NCBI GenBank assembly: GCA_016185425.1
Contig: JACPNQ010000040.1
Coordinates: 124,001-188,000 of the forward strand
Reading direction: 5' to 3'
Source: Acidobacteriota bacterium
GTDB lineage: Bacteria > Acidobacteriota > Terriglobia > Bryobacterales > Bryobacteraceae
Length of the DNA stretch: 64,000 bases
Part shown: positions 52,789 to 61,550 of the stretch, piece after piece
How the letters are laid out: every line of letters begins with the position of its first letter
Numbering within the stretch: position 1 is the stretch's first letter
Program-made: the position numbers and the translations under genes
The notes under the pieces: model-generated
The model's input: only the letters and a program-made list of their open reading frames with translations
What the model was told of the DNA's origin: nothing
The model's database searches: none

Positions 52789-53459
52789 ACCCACTCGTCC
52801 GGCTGCGCAGCGTCGAAAAGTATTTCGAGCACGGCGTATCCCGCACTTATGTCCTTCGCCAGGTGAACGTGGATATCGCGCCCGGCGAGTTTATCTCCGT
52901 CATGGGCCCCTCCGGGGCCGGTAAGTCGACGCTCCTGCACATTCTCGGCATGCACGACATGTCCTGGCGCGGCGAATACTGGCTGCTGGACCGGCCGATC
53001 CATTCGCTGGGCAAAAAAGAACGGATGGAGCTCTACAAGGCCCACTTCGGCTTCGTGTTTCAAAGCTATCATCTGTTGGATAACCTGACGGTTTACGAGA
53101 ACCTGGAGGTGCCGCTGACCTACCGCAATATCAAACGGAGCGAGCGGGAAAGCATTGTGGCCGACGTGCTCGACCGGTTCCAGATCGTCGGGAAGAAGGA
53201 CCTGTTTCCGAATCAGCTTTCCGGCGGGCAGCAGCAGCTTGTCGCAGTCGCCCGGGCGGTGATCAGCAACCCGCAAGTGATCCTCGCCGACGAGCCCACC
53301 GGCAACCTGCATTCCTCGCAAGGTGAAGAAATCATGCAGCTTTTCAAGAAGTTGAACTCCGAAGGCACAACGATCGTCCAGGTGACGCACAACGAAAAAA
53401 ACGCGACCTTCGGCAACCGGATCATCCAACTTCGCGACGGCTGGGTGGACTCCCAGTAA
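52785..53459 (+). CDS. ABC transporter ATPase, MacB/LolD type (2)
   Basis: 224 residues. Walker A GPSGAGKST, FGFVFQSYHLLDNLTVYENLEVPL, signature LSGGQQQLVAVARAV (a leucine replaces the usual arginine), Walker B VILADEPTGNLH (histidine where aspartate is common) and switch VTHNEKNATF. It is clearly homologous to, but distinct from, the preceding ATPase, suggesting a heterodimeric ATPase pair or two separate permease partners. It is followed 20 bp later by a strong terminator. Confidence 0.92.
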   Translation: MNPLVRLRSVEKYFEHGVSRTYVLRQVNVDIAPGEFISVMGPSGAGKSTLLHILGMHDMSWRGEYWLLDRPIHSLGKKERMELYKAHFGFVFQSYHLLDNLTVYENLEVPLTYRNIKRSERESIVADVLDRFQIVGKKDLFPNQLSGGQQQLVAVARAVISNPQVILADEPTGNLHSSQGEEIMQLFKKLNSEGTTIVQVTHNEKNATFGNRIIQLRDGWVDSQ

Positions 53460-53478
53460 CGCCCAAAATTTCCCCTAT

Positions 53479-53516
53479 AGCCGGCGCGGCCGCCCTATGG
53501 CCCGCCGGCTTTTTTT
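53479..53516 (+). terminator. Rho-independent terminator after the adaptor/ATPase operon
   Basis: AGCCGGCG at 53479-53486 pairs with CGCCGGCT at 53503-53510, followed at once by a run of seven T's counting the stem's last base. It lies 20 bp after the second ATPase stop. Confidence 0.85.
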
Positions 53517-53568
53517 ATGGCGCCCGCTGGTTTACTGTAACGATCGAAGGCGTCCGCCGTAACAGAGA

Positions 53569-54147
53569 GTGAGAGCAGACTTGTTGAGCGATACGGACGA
53601 GCAATTGATGGCTGCAGTCCAGGGCGGGGATTCCCCGGCGCTGGGCGAGTTGTTCAACCGTCACCACGTGGCTTTGTATCGCTACTTCTTGCGTATGTCC
53701 GGCAGCGCTTCGCTGAGTGAAGATCTCACCCAGGAGGTGTTTCTCCGGGTGTTGCGGAAGAGCGAAACGTGGCAGCGGGATGCGCGGTTCACCAGTTGGA
53801 TGTACCGTATCGCTCACAACGCGTTCATCGATCATACGCGCAAGAGCAAATGGGAAACCGCGATGCCGGAGAAGATTGAATTGGCCGCGCCTGTTTCGCG
53901 GCAATTGGAGCAGGACGAAGAACATGCGTTGTTACGGCGAGCCCTGATGGCGTTGCCACCGGACAAGCGCGAACTGCTGGTGCTGAGCCGGTTCCAGGGC
54001 CTGCGGTATGAGCAGATTGGAGAGATGCTGGGCGTGGAGACGAATACCGTGAAAGTACGGGTGTTTCGGGCGCTCGGCCAGTTGCGAGAGATTTACGAGC
54101 GTCTGTCCGGGCAGCCGGGTCTTTATGCTCTGGAGGGGCGGAGGTAA
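53569..54147 (+). CDS. ECF-type RNA polymerase sigma factor
   Basis: 192 residues from the GTG at 53569; TTG codons at 53581 or 53584 have a better-placed GAGAG and are real alternatives. Sigma-2: ALGELFNRHHVALYRYFLRMSGSASLSEDLTQEVFLRVLRK and DARFTSWMYRIAHNAFIDHTRK. Sigma-4: RALMALPPDKRELLVLSRFQGLRYEQIGEMLGVETNTVKVRVFRALGQLREIY. It is first of a four-gene operon with its anti-sigma and two DUF4097 proteins, a common envelope-stress arrangement. Confidence 0.9.
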   Translation: MRADLLSDTDEQLMAAVQGGDSPALGELFNRHHVALYRYFLRMSGSASLSEDLTQEVFLRVLRKSETWQRDARFTSWMYRIAHNAFIDHTRKSKWETAMPEKIELAAPVSRQLEQDEEHALLRRALMALPPDKRELLVLSRFQGLRYEQIGEMLGVETNTVKVRVFRALGQLREIYERLSGQPGLYALEGRR

Positions 54148-54150
54148 GCC

Positions 54151-54906
54151 ATGAGTTGTTCCGAATTCGCAGTCGATATTGCCGACATGCTGGCGGGATC
54201 TGCCACCGAAACGGCGCGCGTCCGCGCCAACGCCCACATTGGTGAATGCGCGGCCTGCCGCGCGACCGCCGCACTTTGGAACAAGCTTGGGGAGCTGCCG
54301 GTCGAGGAACCGTCCATTACCCTGCAAACGCAATTTGAGCGCCGATTGGCCGCCCGCCCCGCCGCTTCGAACTGGCGTTGGATGGCTGCGGCGGCCGCCG
54401 TGGCGGTCGGACTGTTCAGCTTTTTCGCCGGGCGGTATACGGCGCCGAAGCCCGCCGATGGCGACATTGCCACCCTCCGGCATGAAGTACGGAACCTGCG
54501 GGAGGTGGTTGCACTCTCGTTGCTGGATCAGCAGTCTGCCAGTGAGCGGCTGCGGGGTATCCGGTATAGCGCGGCGCTTGAAGGCACCGATCCGGAAGTG
54601 GTCGATGCGCTTTCGCGCACGCTGCGGTCCGATCCGAGCGTGGATGTGCGATTGGCCGCGGCCGACGCGCTGCGCCGTTATCCGATGTCGGCAAGTGTCG
54701 GCGACTCCGCCTGGCAACTACTGGAGCAGGACGATTCGCCGCTCGTGCAGATTGCCGTTATCGATCTTTTGGCCAGCCGCAAGGATCCAGCGATCCGCGC
54801 GCGCCTGGAGAAACTGCGGGACCGCGCCGGTCTCGACAATAATGTTCGCGATTACCTGCAAGCGCTGCTCTCAAATCAACGCAACAAGGGAAATCCATAT
54901 CAATGA
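54151..54906 (+). CDS. Zinc-type anti-sigma factor with HEAT-like C-terminal domain
   Basis: 251 residues, 3 bp after the sigma stop. The zf-HC2 motif is NAHIGECAACRAT (H-x3-C-x2-C). A membrane helix (RWMAAAAAVAVGLFSFFAGRY) sits near residue 80. After a coiled segment, the C-terminal 110 residues carry HEAT-like helical pairs (GTDPEVVDALSRTLRSDPSVDVRLAAADALRRY; SPLVQIAVIDLLASRKDPAIRARLEKL). The HEAT domain would be periplasmic and could be the sensor. It overlaps the next gene by 4 bp. Confidence 0.8.
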   Translation: MSCSEFAVDIADMLAGSATETARVRANAHIGECAACRATAALWNKLGELPVEEPSITLQTQFERRLAARPAASNWRWMAAAAAVAVGLFSFFAGRYTAPKPADGDIATLRHEVRNLREVVALSLLDQQSASERLRGIRYSAALEGTDPEVVDALSRTLRSDPSVDVRLAAADALRRYPMSASVGDSAWQLLEQDDSPLVQIAVIDLLASRKDPAIRARLEKLRDRAGLDNNVRDYLQALLSNQRNKGNPYQ

Positions 54907-55772
54907 AATACTCGATACTCATTCTCGCCGCGGCCTCACTCTGGTGCGCGGAAGAATTCACACGTACCATCGAGAAGAGCTTTTCGCTGAGCGGGGGCGC
55001 ACGCAGCGTATTTGTGTGCGGCATTAATGGGCCGATCAAGGTGACTGCCGCGGATGCGAGCGAAGTGCGGTTCACCGTACATGAAAAACTCCGGGCGCCG
55101 GACCAGCAGCGGCTCGACGAGATGAAGCGCTACGTCGATGTGGTCTTCACGCAGGAGTCCGGCGGTGTCCGGGCCGGCGTAAAAGGGCCATGGTCGGACC
55201 GCGATTGCAGCAACCCCGACAGAACGGGCCGCAATGAATCCAACCGCCGGTGGGACGACTGGCGCGATATGTCCTGGTCCCACGAGTTCATCGTCACGGT
55301 TCCGCGCAATGCGCAGATCGAACTTCGCAGCGTTAACGGCAGTATCGACGTGAATGGCACCAGCGGCGCCTACAAAGTGACAACCGTTAATGGCGGCGTG
55401 CGCATGACCGACGTAGAGGGATCCGGCGAACTCAGCACCGTCAATGGCACCGTTCAGGCGGTGTACAAGTCCAATCCGCCGGCGGACTCGAAATTCCGCA
55501 CGGTGAACGGGAAGTTGGACCTCTACTTCCAGCCGTCGTTGAGCGCCGACTTCACACTGAAGACCCTGAATGGCAAGGCGTACACCGATTTCGATATGAC
55601 ATCGATTCCGCTGGCGGCGGCCGCCTCGGAAGAGACGCGCGGCATGAAGGTGATTCATCGCCGCGGCACAACCGGAGCATTACGCGCAGGCAGCGGCGGG
55701 CCGAAGTTCAGCATGGAGACAGTCAACGGTTCTATCCTGATTCATTCCCTTGCGAAGGGACGCCCGCAATGA
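54903..55772 (+). CDS. DUF4097-family secreted beta-repeat protein (1)
   Basis: 289 residues with a signal peptide (MKYSILILAAASLWCAEEFT). The second half is a right-handed beta array in which the turn V/L-N-G recurs about every 20 residues: LRSVNGSIDVNG, VTTVNGGVRMTD, LSTVNGTVQAVY, FRTVNGKLDLYF, LKTLNGKAYTDF, METVNGSILIHS. DUF4097 proteins are often encoded with ECF sigma/anti-sigma pairs and are suspected to act in envelope stress. It is overlapped by the next DUF4097 gene by 4 bp. Confidence 0.82.
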   Translation: MKYSILILAAASLWCAEEFTRTIEKSFSLSGGARSVFVCGINGPIKVTAADASEVRFTVHEKLRAPDQQRLDEMKRYVDVVFTQESGGVRAGVKGPWSDRDCSNPDRTGRNESNRRWDDWRDMSWSHEFIVTVPRNAQIELRSVNGSIDVNGTSGAYKVTTVNGGVRMTDVEGSGELSTVNGTVQAVYKSNPPADSKFRTVNGKLDLYFQPSLSADFTLKTLNGKAYTDFDMTSIPLAAAASEETRGMKVIHRRGTTGALRAGSGGPKFSMETVNGSILIHSLAKGRPQ

Positions 55773-56536
55773 GATACCTACTCCTTCTTCTCGCTCTTCC
55801 CCTCTGCGCCGAGCGCATTACAGTGCCTCTGCGCGATCCGTCCCGGCCTGCTTTGGTGAAGGTCAACACGGTGAATGGCAGCGTTCACGTGAAGGCCCAT
55901 AACGCTCGGGATGTCCAGGTTGAAACCGATGAAACGGGCCCGCGCGTCCAGCCAGCGCCGAACGGAATGAAGCGGATTCTGTCAGGCGCCGCGGGTGTCG
56001 ATATTGAAGAAGAGAACAATGTTGTGACAATCAAACCGCATCACGGAAATGGATCTTACGTGGTGTATGTGCCGGAGAAAAGTTCGGTAAAGCTGAGCTC
56101 CGTGAACGGCAAGGACATCCGCATCGAGGGAGTGGAAGGCGAGATCAACGCCGAGACCGTCAACGGGTCGATCTACATTACCGACGCGATGGGGCCGGTG
56201 GTCGCGCATGCGCTGAACGGGAGGCTGACGGTGACGATGAAGCAGGTGCCGGCGGGGAAGCCGATGTCATTCAGCACGCTGAACGGGCGAATCGATTTGA
56301 CACTGCCCGCTTCCGCGAAGGCCGATCTGAAGATCAATAATCAGCGCGGGGACACATATAGCGACTTCGACCTGAATGTGACGACGTCGGTGAACCGGAA
56401 GGAGTCCGGAAAAGACGGCGGGCCGAAATACAAGCTGAATCTGGAGCGCATAATCCTCGGGCAGATTAATGGCGGCGGACCGGAGATTGCCATGCGAAGT
56501 ATGAATGGCAACATCTATATCCGGAAAGGAAAGTAA
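55769..56536 (+). CDS. DUF4097-family secreted beta-repeat protein (2)
   Basis: 255 residues with a short signal peptide (MRYLLLLLALPLCAER). The same VNG-turn repeats occur: VNTVNGSVHVKAHN, LSSVNGKDIRIEGVEGEINAETVNGSIYITD, AHALNGRLTVTM, FSTLNGRIDLTLP, MRSMNGNIYIRKG. It is a diverged neighbour of the preceding protein, probably by old duplication, and ends the sigma/anti-sigma operon. Its binding partner is unknown. Confidence 0.82.
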   Translation: MRYLLLLLALPLCAERITVPLRDPSRPALVKVNTVNGSVHVKAHNARDVQVETDETGPRVQPAPNGMKRILSGAAGVDIEEENNVVTIKPHHGNGSYVVYVPEKSSVKLSSVNGKDIRIEGVEGEINAETVNGSIYITDAMGPVVAHALNGRLTVTMKQVPAGKPMSFSTLNGRIDLTLPASAKADLKINNQRGDTYSDFDLNVTTSVNRKESGKDGGPKYKLNLERIILGQINGGGPEIAMRSMNGNIYIRKGK

Positions 56537-56572
56537 TCGAGCGATCGCGGTATAGTCTGGCTGAGGAGCGCC

Positions 56573-56986
56573 ATGCTTGCCAATCGGTCCATGCCGCGGT
56601 CGACCGTTATTCCCGTACTCGATTATCCTGACCTGGGCGAGGCCATCGACTGGCTGTGCCGGACGTTTGGGTTCACACTCCGGCTGCGGATTGGGGACCA
56701 CCGGGCGCAACTGAATGTTGGCGATGGGGCCGTTGTTTTGGGCGCGGCGCCGGGCAAAACGCCGACAGCTGAGAGTCATTCGATTATGGTGCGGGTTGAG
56801 GACGTGGATGCTCACTACGCGCGATCTGTGGCGGAAGGGGCGATGATAGTGGGTCCGCCGGTCAGTTATCCATACGGGGAACGGCAATACGGGGCTGTGG
56901 ATCTCGCCGGGCATCGTTGGGATTTCTCGCAATCGGTGGCGGATGTGGATCCGCTGGATTGGGGCGGGACGCCGGTGGAGTTGTGA
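56573..56986 (+). CDS. VOC-superfamily (glyoxalase/bleomycin-resistance-like) protein
   Basis: 137 residues with GAGGAG 4 bp before the ATG. Two beta-alpha-beta-beta modules are visible: STVIPVLDYPDLGEAIDWLCRTFGFTLRLRIGDHRAQLNVGDGAVVLG, and SIMVRVEDVDAHYARSVAEGAMIVGPPVSYPYGERQYGAVDLAGHRWDFSQ. The G-E-R-x-Y-G-A-V-D-L-x-G-H-x-W-D-F-S motif is typical of the PhnB-like/YaeR branch. It may bind a metal and a small electrophile or antibiotic; the substrate is unknown. It stands alone between two operons. Confidence 0.85.
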   Translation: MLANRSMPRSTVIPVLDYPDLGEAIDWLCRTFGFTLRLRIGDHRAQLNVGDGAVVLGAAPGKTPTAESHSIMVRVEDVDAHYARSVAEGAMIVGPPVSYPYGERQYGAVDLAGHRWDFSQSVADVDPLDWGGTPVEL

Positions 56987-57081
56987 TCCGTCTGTCCGGC
57001 TGCGCGACAGTTGTCCCGTAACCGGACATCTATCTTTTCCCGGGATCTGCGATTTCTCCTGTGCTTCCCACACCATGCACA

Positions 57082-58485
57082 ATGGAAGGCGGGTTGCTCC
57101 CCAAACCTAAGCCTGCCGTGAACAAGACTAACAAGCAAAGCCGGATTCTCGTCGCCGACGATCAGCCCGATGTTTTGGAGGCCCTGCGCCTCCTGCTCAA
57201 AGGCGAAGGCTACCAGATTGAAACCGCTTCCTCCCCCAAGGCCGTCATCGCGGCGCTCGAGATTCGCGAGTTCGATTGCCTGCTGATGGACCTCAACTAT
57301 ACCCGCGATACGACATCCGGGCAGGAGGGGCTCGATCTGCTGGCGCAGTTGCAATCGATCGACCCGTCGCTGCCGGTCGTCGTCATGACCGCGTGGGGTT
57401 CGGTGGAACTGGCGGTCGAGGCGATGCGGCACGGTGCGCGCGATTTCGTCCAGAAGCCCTGGGAAAACGCGCGGCTGCTGGCGATAGTCCGCACGCAGAT
57501 CGAGCTTGCGGAGGCACTGCGGAGGAGCGCGCGGCTGGAGGCCGAGAACCGGCTATTCAATTCCGACGGGCGGCCCACGATGATCGCGGAGTGCGCGGCC
57601 ATGCAACCGGTGCTCGATATGATCGCGCGCGTGGGTCCATCGGACGCGAATGTGCTCATCACCGGCGAACCGGGCGCCGGCAAAGAAGTCGTCGCGCGCA
57701 CGCTCCATGCACTCTCCCTCCGTCGCGACAAACCGATGATCACCGTTAACGCCGGCGGGCTGGCTGAAGGTGTTTTTGAGAGCGAACTGTTCGGCCATGT
57801 GAAGGGCGCGTTTACCGACGCGAAGATTGATCGCGTGGGGCGGTTCGAACTGGCCGATTCAGGGACGCTGTTCCTGGATGAAATCGCCAACGTTCCGACC
57901 AACCTGCAGTCGAAACTGCTGCGCGTGCTGGAGATCGGCGAGATGGAGCGGGTGGGGTCATCGAAGACGAAGCGGGTCGACGTGCGCGTGATCAGCGCGA
58001 CGAACGCGAATCTCGATGTGGAAGTCCGGGAGAATCGGTTTCGTCAGGACCTGCTATTCCGGCTGAACACGATTGAGATTCATCTGCCGCCGCTCCGGGA
58101 ACGGAAGGAAGACATTCCCCATCTTGCCGCGTATTTCCTTGCCTCTCACGCGCGCAGGTACCGGAAGAACCTGAATGGCTTTGATGCGCCGGCGATGCGG
58201 CTGCTTCTCGACAACTCCTGGCAGGGGAACGTGCGGGAGTTGAACCATGTTGTCGAACGCGCTGTCCTTCTGTCGCACGGCGATCAGATCCGCGCGGTGG
58301 ACCTTGCGCTGCGGGCGGGAAGGGAATCGCCGGGCCGGCTGGAAGACATGAGTCTGGAAGAAGTGGAAGTCTTTCTCATCAAGAAGGCGTTGGCGAAGAA
58401 CGATGGCAACGTGAGCCATGCGGCCCGTATACTTGGCCTAAGCCGCAGCGCGCTGTATCGGCGCCTGGAGCGCTACGGCCTCTGA
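57082..58485 (+). CDS. Sigma-54-dependent response regulator (NtrC family)
   Basis: 467 residues from the ATG at 57082 (a GTG at 57061 is possible). Receiver domain with DD in LVADDQPD, phospho-aspartate in LLMDLNYT, VVMTAW and the lysine in VQKPW. The AAA+ domain has Walker A GEPGAGKE, a sigma-54 loop reading GAFTDA instead of GAFTGA, Walker B GTLFLDEIAN and the arginine-finger region NRFRQDLLFRLNT. A Fis-type helix-turn-helix ends it (NVSHAARILGLSRSALYRRLERYGL). It is partnered with the kinase starting 1 bp downstream. Confidence 0.92.
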   Translation: MEGGLLPKPKPAVNKTNKQSRILVADDQPDVLEALRLLLKGEGYQIETASSPKAVIAALEIREFDCLLMDLNYTRDTTSGQEGLDLLAQLQSIDPSLPVVVMTAWGSVELAVEAMRHGARDFVQKPWENARLLAIVRTQIELAEALRRSARLEAENRLFNSDGRPTMIAECAAMQPVLDMIARVGPSDANVLITGEPGAGKEVVARTLHALSLRRDKPMITVNAGGLAEGVFESELFGHVKGAFTDAKIDRVGRFELADSGTLFLDEIANVPTNLQSKLLRVLEIGEMERVGSSKTKRVDVRVISATNANLDVEVRENRFRQDLLFRLNTIEIHLPPLRERKEDIPHLAAYFLASHARRYRKNLNGFDAPAMRLLLDNSWQGNVRELNHVVERAVLLSHGDQIRAVDLALRAGRESPGRLEDMSLEEVEVFLIKKALAKNDGNVSHAARILGLSRSALYRRLERYGL

Positions 58486-58486
58486 C

Positions 58487-59821
58487 ATGGACCCTAAGGA
58501 GCGGATCTCCCACGAACGCCACGCGCAGTTGCTGGCACTCGCAGCGGGACTTCCGTCTATCCTTTTCGCGGCGTGGGTCCTTTGGAGCGGCGACTATCCG
58601 CCAAAGGTGCTGTGGACGCTTGGGCTGATTCTCGGCGGATCGTGGCTTGGGTTTAGCGCGGCGGTGCGGGATCGGGTTGCCTCACCGCTTCGCACGATCG
58701 CAAACCTGCTGGAGGCGATGCGCGAGGGCGACTACTCGATCCGCGCACGAGGGGCGGGCGGAGATGACGCGCTCTCCGATGTGATGCAGCAGGTGAACGC
58801 GATGGGCGCGACGCTGCGGGCGCAGCGGCTGGGCGCGATGGAGGCGACGACGCTGCTCCGCAAGGTGATGGAAGAGATCGATGTGGCGATCTTCGCGTTC
58901 GACGAGTCGCAGAAGCTGAAGCTATTGAATCGGTCGGCCGAGCGGCTGCTTGCCCTTCCGGCGGAGCGGGTCATCGATCTTCCGGCGGAGCAGCTCGACC
59001 TCGCCATCTTCCTTTCAGGAGAAGCGCCCCACACCGTGCAGCGGGCGTTTCCCGGCGGCTTCGGCCGGTGGGGCATCACGCGCACGTCCTTCCGCGAGGG
59101 CGGCCTGCCGCATCAACTGCTGGTGATCACGGACCTGACGCGCCCGCTGCGCGAGGAGGAGTTGCAGGCATGGCAGCGGATCGTCCGTGTGCTTGGGCAT
59201 GAATTGAACAACTCGCTGACGCCGATCAAATCGATCGCCGGCAGCCTGGAGACCATTTTGAAGCGTGAGCCGCTGGCGGAGGATTGGCGGGAGGACATGA
59301 CGCGCGGCTTGAGTGTCATCGGCGGCCGCGCGGAGTCCCTGGCGCGCTTCCTTGGCGCGTATGCGAAATTGGCGCGCTTGCCGCGACCAACGCCCGCGCC
59401 AATGCATGTTGCCGAGTGGATACAGCGCGGCGCGCGGATGGAGACTCGTGTACCTGTCGCCATCGATCCGGGGCCGGATCTGATCATTCAGGCGGATTCG
59501 GATCAGCTCGAACAGGTGCTCATCAATCTGCTGCGAAATGCGGCCGACGCGGTTGATCCCGCGAACGGTACGATCCTGATCCGGTGGCGAGTCGACCGCT
59601 GGCAGGTCTTCGTGGATATAGAGGACAACGGGCCTGGCTTGGCGGCGACCGCGAACCTTTTCGTTCCTTTCTTCACCACGAAGCCCGGCGGCTCCGGCAT
59701 CGGGCTGGTGTTATGCCGGCAGATTGTCGAGGCGCACGGCGGCGCATTGACGTTGACGAATCGCAACGGCGCCCCGGGTTGCATCGCGCGGCTGCAGTTA
59801 CCCTGTCAATTCCCGCAATAA
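58487..59821 (+). CDS. NtrY-like sensor histidine kinase
   Basis: 444 residues. Two N-terminal membrane helices (LLALAAGLPSILFAAWVLW; VLWTLGLILGGSWLGFSAA) with almost no periplasmic loop are followed by a HAMP-like segment (ASPLRTIANLLEAMREGDYSIRA) and a PAS domain (VDVAIFAFDESQKLKLLNRSAERL-like). The kinase core has H box VLGHELNNSLTPIKS, N box LLRNAADAV, DNGPGL, and GGSGIGLVLCRQIVEAHGG. The short loop suggests that it senses the membrane or cytoplasm. It phosphorylates the upstream NtrC-type regulator. Confidence 0.92.
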   Translation: MDPKERISHERHAQLLALAAGLPSILFAAWVLWSGDYPPKVLWTLGLILGGSWLGFSAAVRDRVASPLRTIANLLEAMREGDYSIRARGAGGDDALSDVMQQVNAMGATLRAQRLGAMEATTLLRKVMEEIDVAIFAFDESQKLKLLNRSAERLLALPAERVIDLPAEQLDLAIFLSGEAPHTVQRAFPGGFGRWGITRTSFREGGLPHQLLVITDLTRPLREEELQAWQRIVRVLGHELNNSLTPIKSIAGSLETILKREPLAEDWREDMTRGLSVIGGRAESLARFLGAYAKLARLPRPTPAPMHVAEWIQRGARMETRVPVAIDPGPDLIIQADSDQLEQVLINLLRNAADAVDPANGTILIRWRVDRWQVFVDIEDNGPGLAATANLFVPFFTTKPGGSGIGLVLCRQIVEAHGGALTLTNRNGAPGCIARLQLPCQFPQ

Positions 59822-59827
59822 TCGACC

Positions 59828-61471
59828 ATGCGCTATTTGCTGCTGTTGGCCTGCTGCGTAAATGCCGATGATTTGTGGCTGCGCAACGGGCATGTCTGGA
59901 CTGCCGACGCCCAGCGTCCCTGGGTGGAATCGGTGCTCATCCGCGGCAATACGATCGCCGCCGCCGGCAATGATAGGGAGATCGCCAGGCAGGCAAAGGG
60001 CGCGCGGGTGATCGATCTGAAGGGCAGACTGGCCATGCCGGGATTCAATGATGCGCATCTGCACTTCCTCAACGGATCGCTGGGCCTTTCGCAGATCGAC
60101 TTGAATGGGATTTGCACGCTGGAGGCGATGCAGAAGGAGATAGCGGCGTTCGCGGCGAAGCATCCGGATGAACAATGGCTGCAAGGTCGCGGGTGGGAGT
60201 ATCTCTGTTTTCCCCAGGGACGGTTGCCGGCGAAGGCGGATCTCGATAAGGCCGTGAAGGAGCGCCCCGTTTTTCTAGCCGCGTACGACGGGCACACGGC
60301 ATGGGTGAATTCGAAAGCGCTCGAACTGGCGGGTGTCGACAAGGACTCGAAGTTCGCGGGCTTCGGCGAGATCGTGAGGGATCCGCGGACGGGCGAACCA
60401 ACCGGCGCGTTGAAGGAAGGCGCAATGGGTCTGGTTCGACGTCTGATTCCGGAACCGGACAGAGCGCAGAAGATCAAGGCCCTGGAAACCGGTTTGCGGC
60501 TGGCGGCGAGCCTTGGCATCACGTCCGCGCAGAACGCGAACGGCACGCTGGACGAACTGGAGTTATACGAGGATTTGCAGAGCCGGGGCAAGCTGACGGT
60601 TCGCACGAGCGTCGCAATGTCCGTAGGGCCGATGGACAGCGAAGCGACCCTTGTCGATTATGCGAATCTCCGTCGGAAATACTCGAGTCCGCTCCTCCGT
60701 GTAGGCGCGATAAAGATCATGATGGACGGCGTCATTGAGTCCTACACCGCCGCGATGCTCGAACCGTATACGAATAATAAGGCCACCAGCGGAAAGGCGG
60801 CGTGGACGCCCGAGCAGTTTGCCCGCACGGCGGCGATCGCCGACAGGCTCGGGCTCCAGATCTACACGCACGCAATCGGCGATCGTGCCGTGCGCATGGC
60901 GCTGGATGGATATGAAGCCGCGCAAAAGGCGACTGGCGCCGTTGACGCGCGCCATCGTATCGAACACATCGAGACGATTCATCCGGCCGATTTGACTCGA
61001 TTCGCGGCCCTGGGTGTGCTTCCGTCGATGCAGCCGATTCATGCCGATCCCTCGGGGATTGAAGTATGGAGTGCATGCATCGGCCCAGAGCGCACGCGCA
61101 TGGGATTTGCGTGGCGAAGTATCGAAAAAGCCGGCGGCCGGCTGGTGTTTTCTAGCGACTGGCCGGCATCGATCTCGGTGAATCCGATTCGCGGGATCCA
61201 CAGCGCGGTGAATCGCCGCACGATCACTGGGCTACCGCCGCAAGGGTGGATTCCGGAGGAGCGAGTCAGCTTGGAGACCGCGTTGCGGGCCTATACAATC
61301 AACGCCGCCTTCGGAGCCCGAGAGGAGAACCGGAAGGGCGCGATCCGCGCCGGGCTCCTTGCCGATTTAGTGGTTCTATCGCAGGATCTATTTAAGATCC
61401 CCGCCATGGACATCCACAAAACCGCTGTGGATATCACCATCTTCGACGGCCGCGTGATTCATCAGCGCTGA
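59828..61471 (+). CDS. YtcJ-type amidohydrolase, exported
   Basis: 547 residues with a short hydrophobic leader (MRYLLLLACCVNA). Amidohydrolase family 3: LAMPGFNDAHLHF (H-x-H metal ligands), KIMMDGVIESYTAAMLEPY, IYTHAIGDRAVRMALDGYE, RHRIEHIETIHPAD and FSSDWPASI, with a final LADLVVLSQDLFKIPA. YtcJ-like enzymes hydrolyse amide or ester bonds in diverse small molecules. It begins 6 bp after the kinase, so it may be part of the regulator operon, although a function in signalling is not implied. Confidence 0.9.
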   Translation: MRYLLLLACCVNADDLWLRNGHVWTADAQRPWVESVLIRGNTIAAAGNDREIARQAKGARVIDLKGRLAMPGFNDAHLHFLNGSLGLSQIDLNGICTLEAMQKEIAAFAAKHPDEQWLQGRGWEYLCFPQGRLPAKADLDKAVKERPVFLAAYDGHTAWVNSKALELAGVDKDSKFAGFGEIVRDPRTGEPTGALKEGAMGLVRRLIPEPDRAQKIKALETGLRLAASLGITSAQNANGTLDELELYEDLQSRGKLTVRTSVAMSVGPMDSEATLVDYANLRRKYSSPLLRVGAIKIMMDGVIESYTAAMLEPYTNNKATSGKAAWTPEQFARTAAIADRLGLQIYTHAIGDRAVRMALDGYEAAQKATGAVDARHRIEHIETIHPADLTRFAALGVLPSMQPIHADPSGIEVWSACIGPERTRMGFAWRSIEKAGGRLVFSSDWPASISVNPIRGIHSAVNRRTITGLPPQGWIPEERVSLETALRAYTINAAFGAREENRKGAIRAGLLADLVVLSQDLFKIPAMDIHKTAVDITIFDGRVIHQR

Positions 61472-61550
61472 AACATTTCACTCCAAAATTGTTGGCTGTC
61501 CGACTTTCCGGTGTCTTCTACCGTCTTAAAATGGGAACCTGGAGCGTTTG

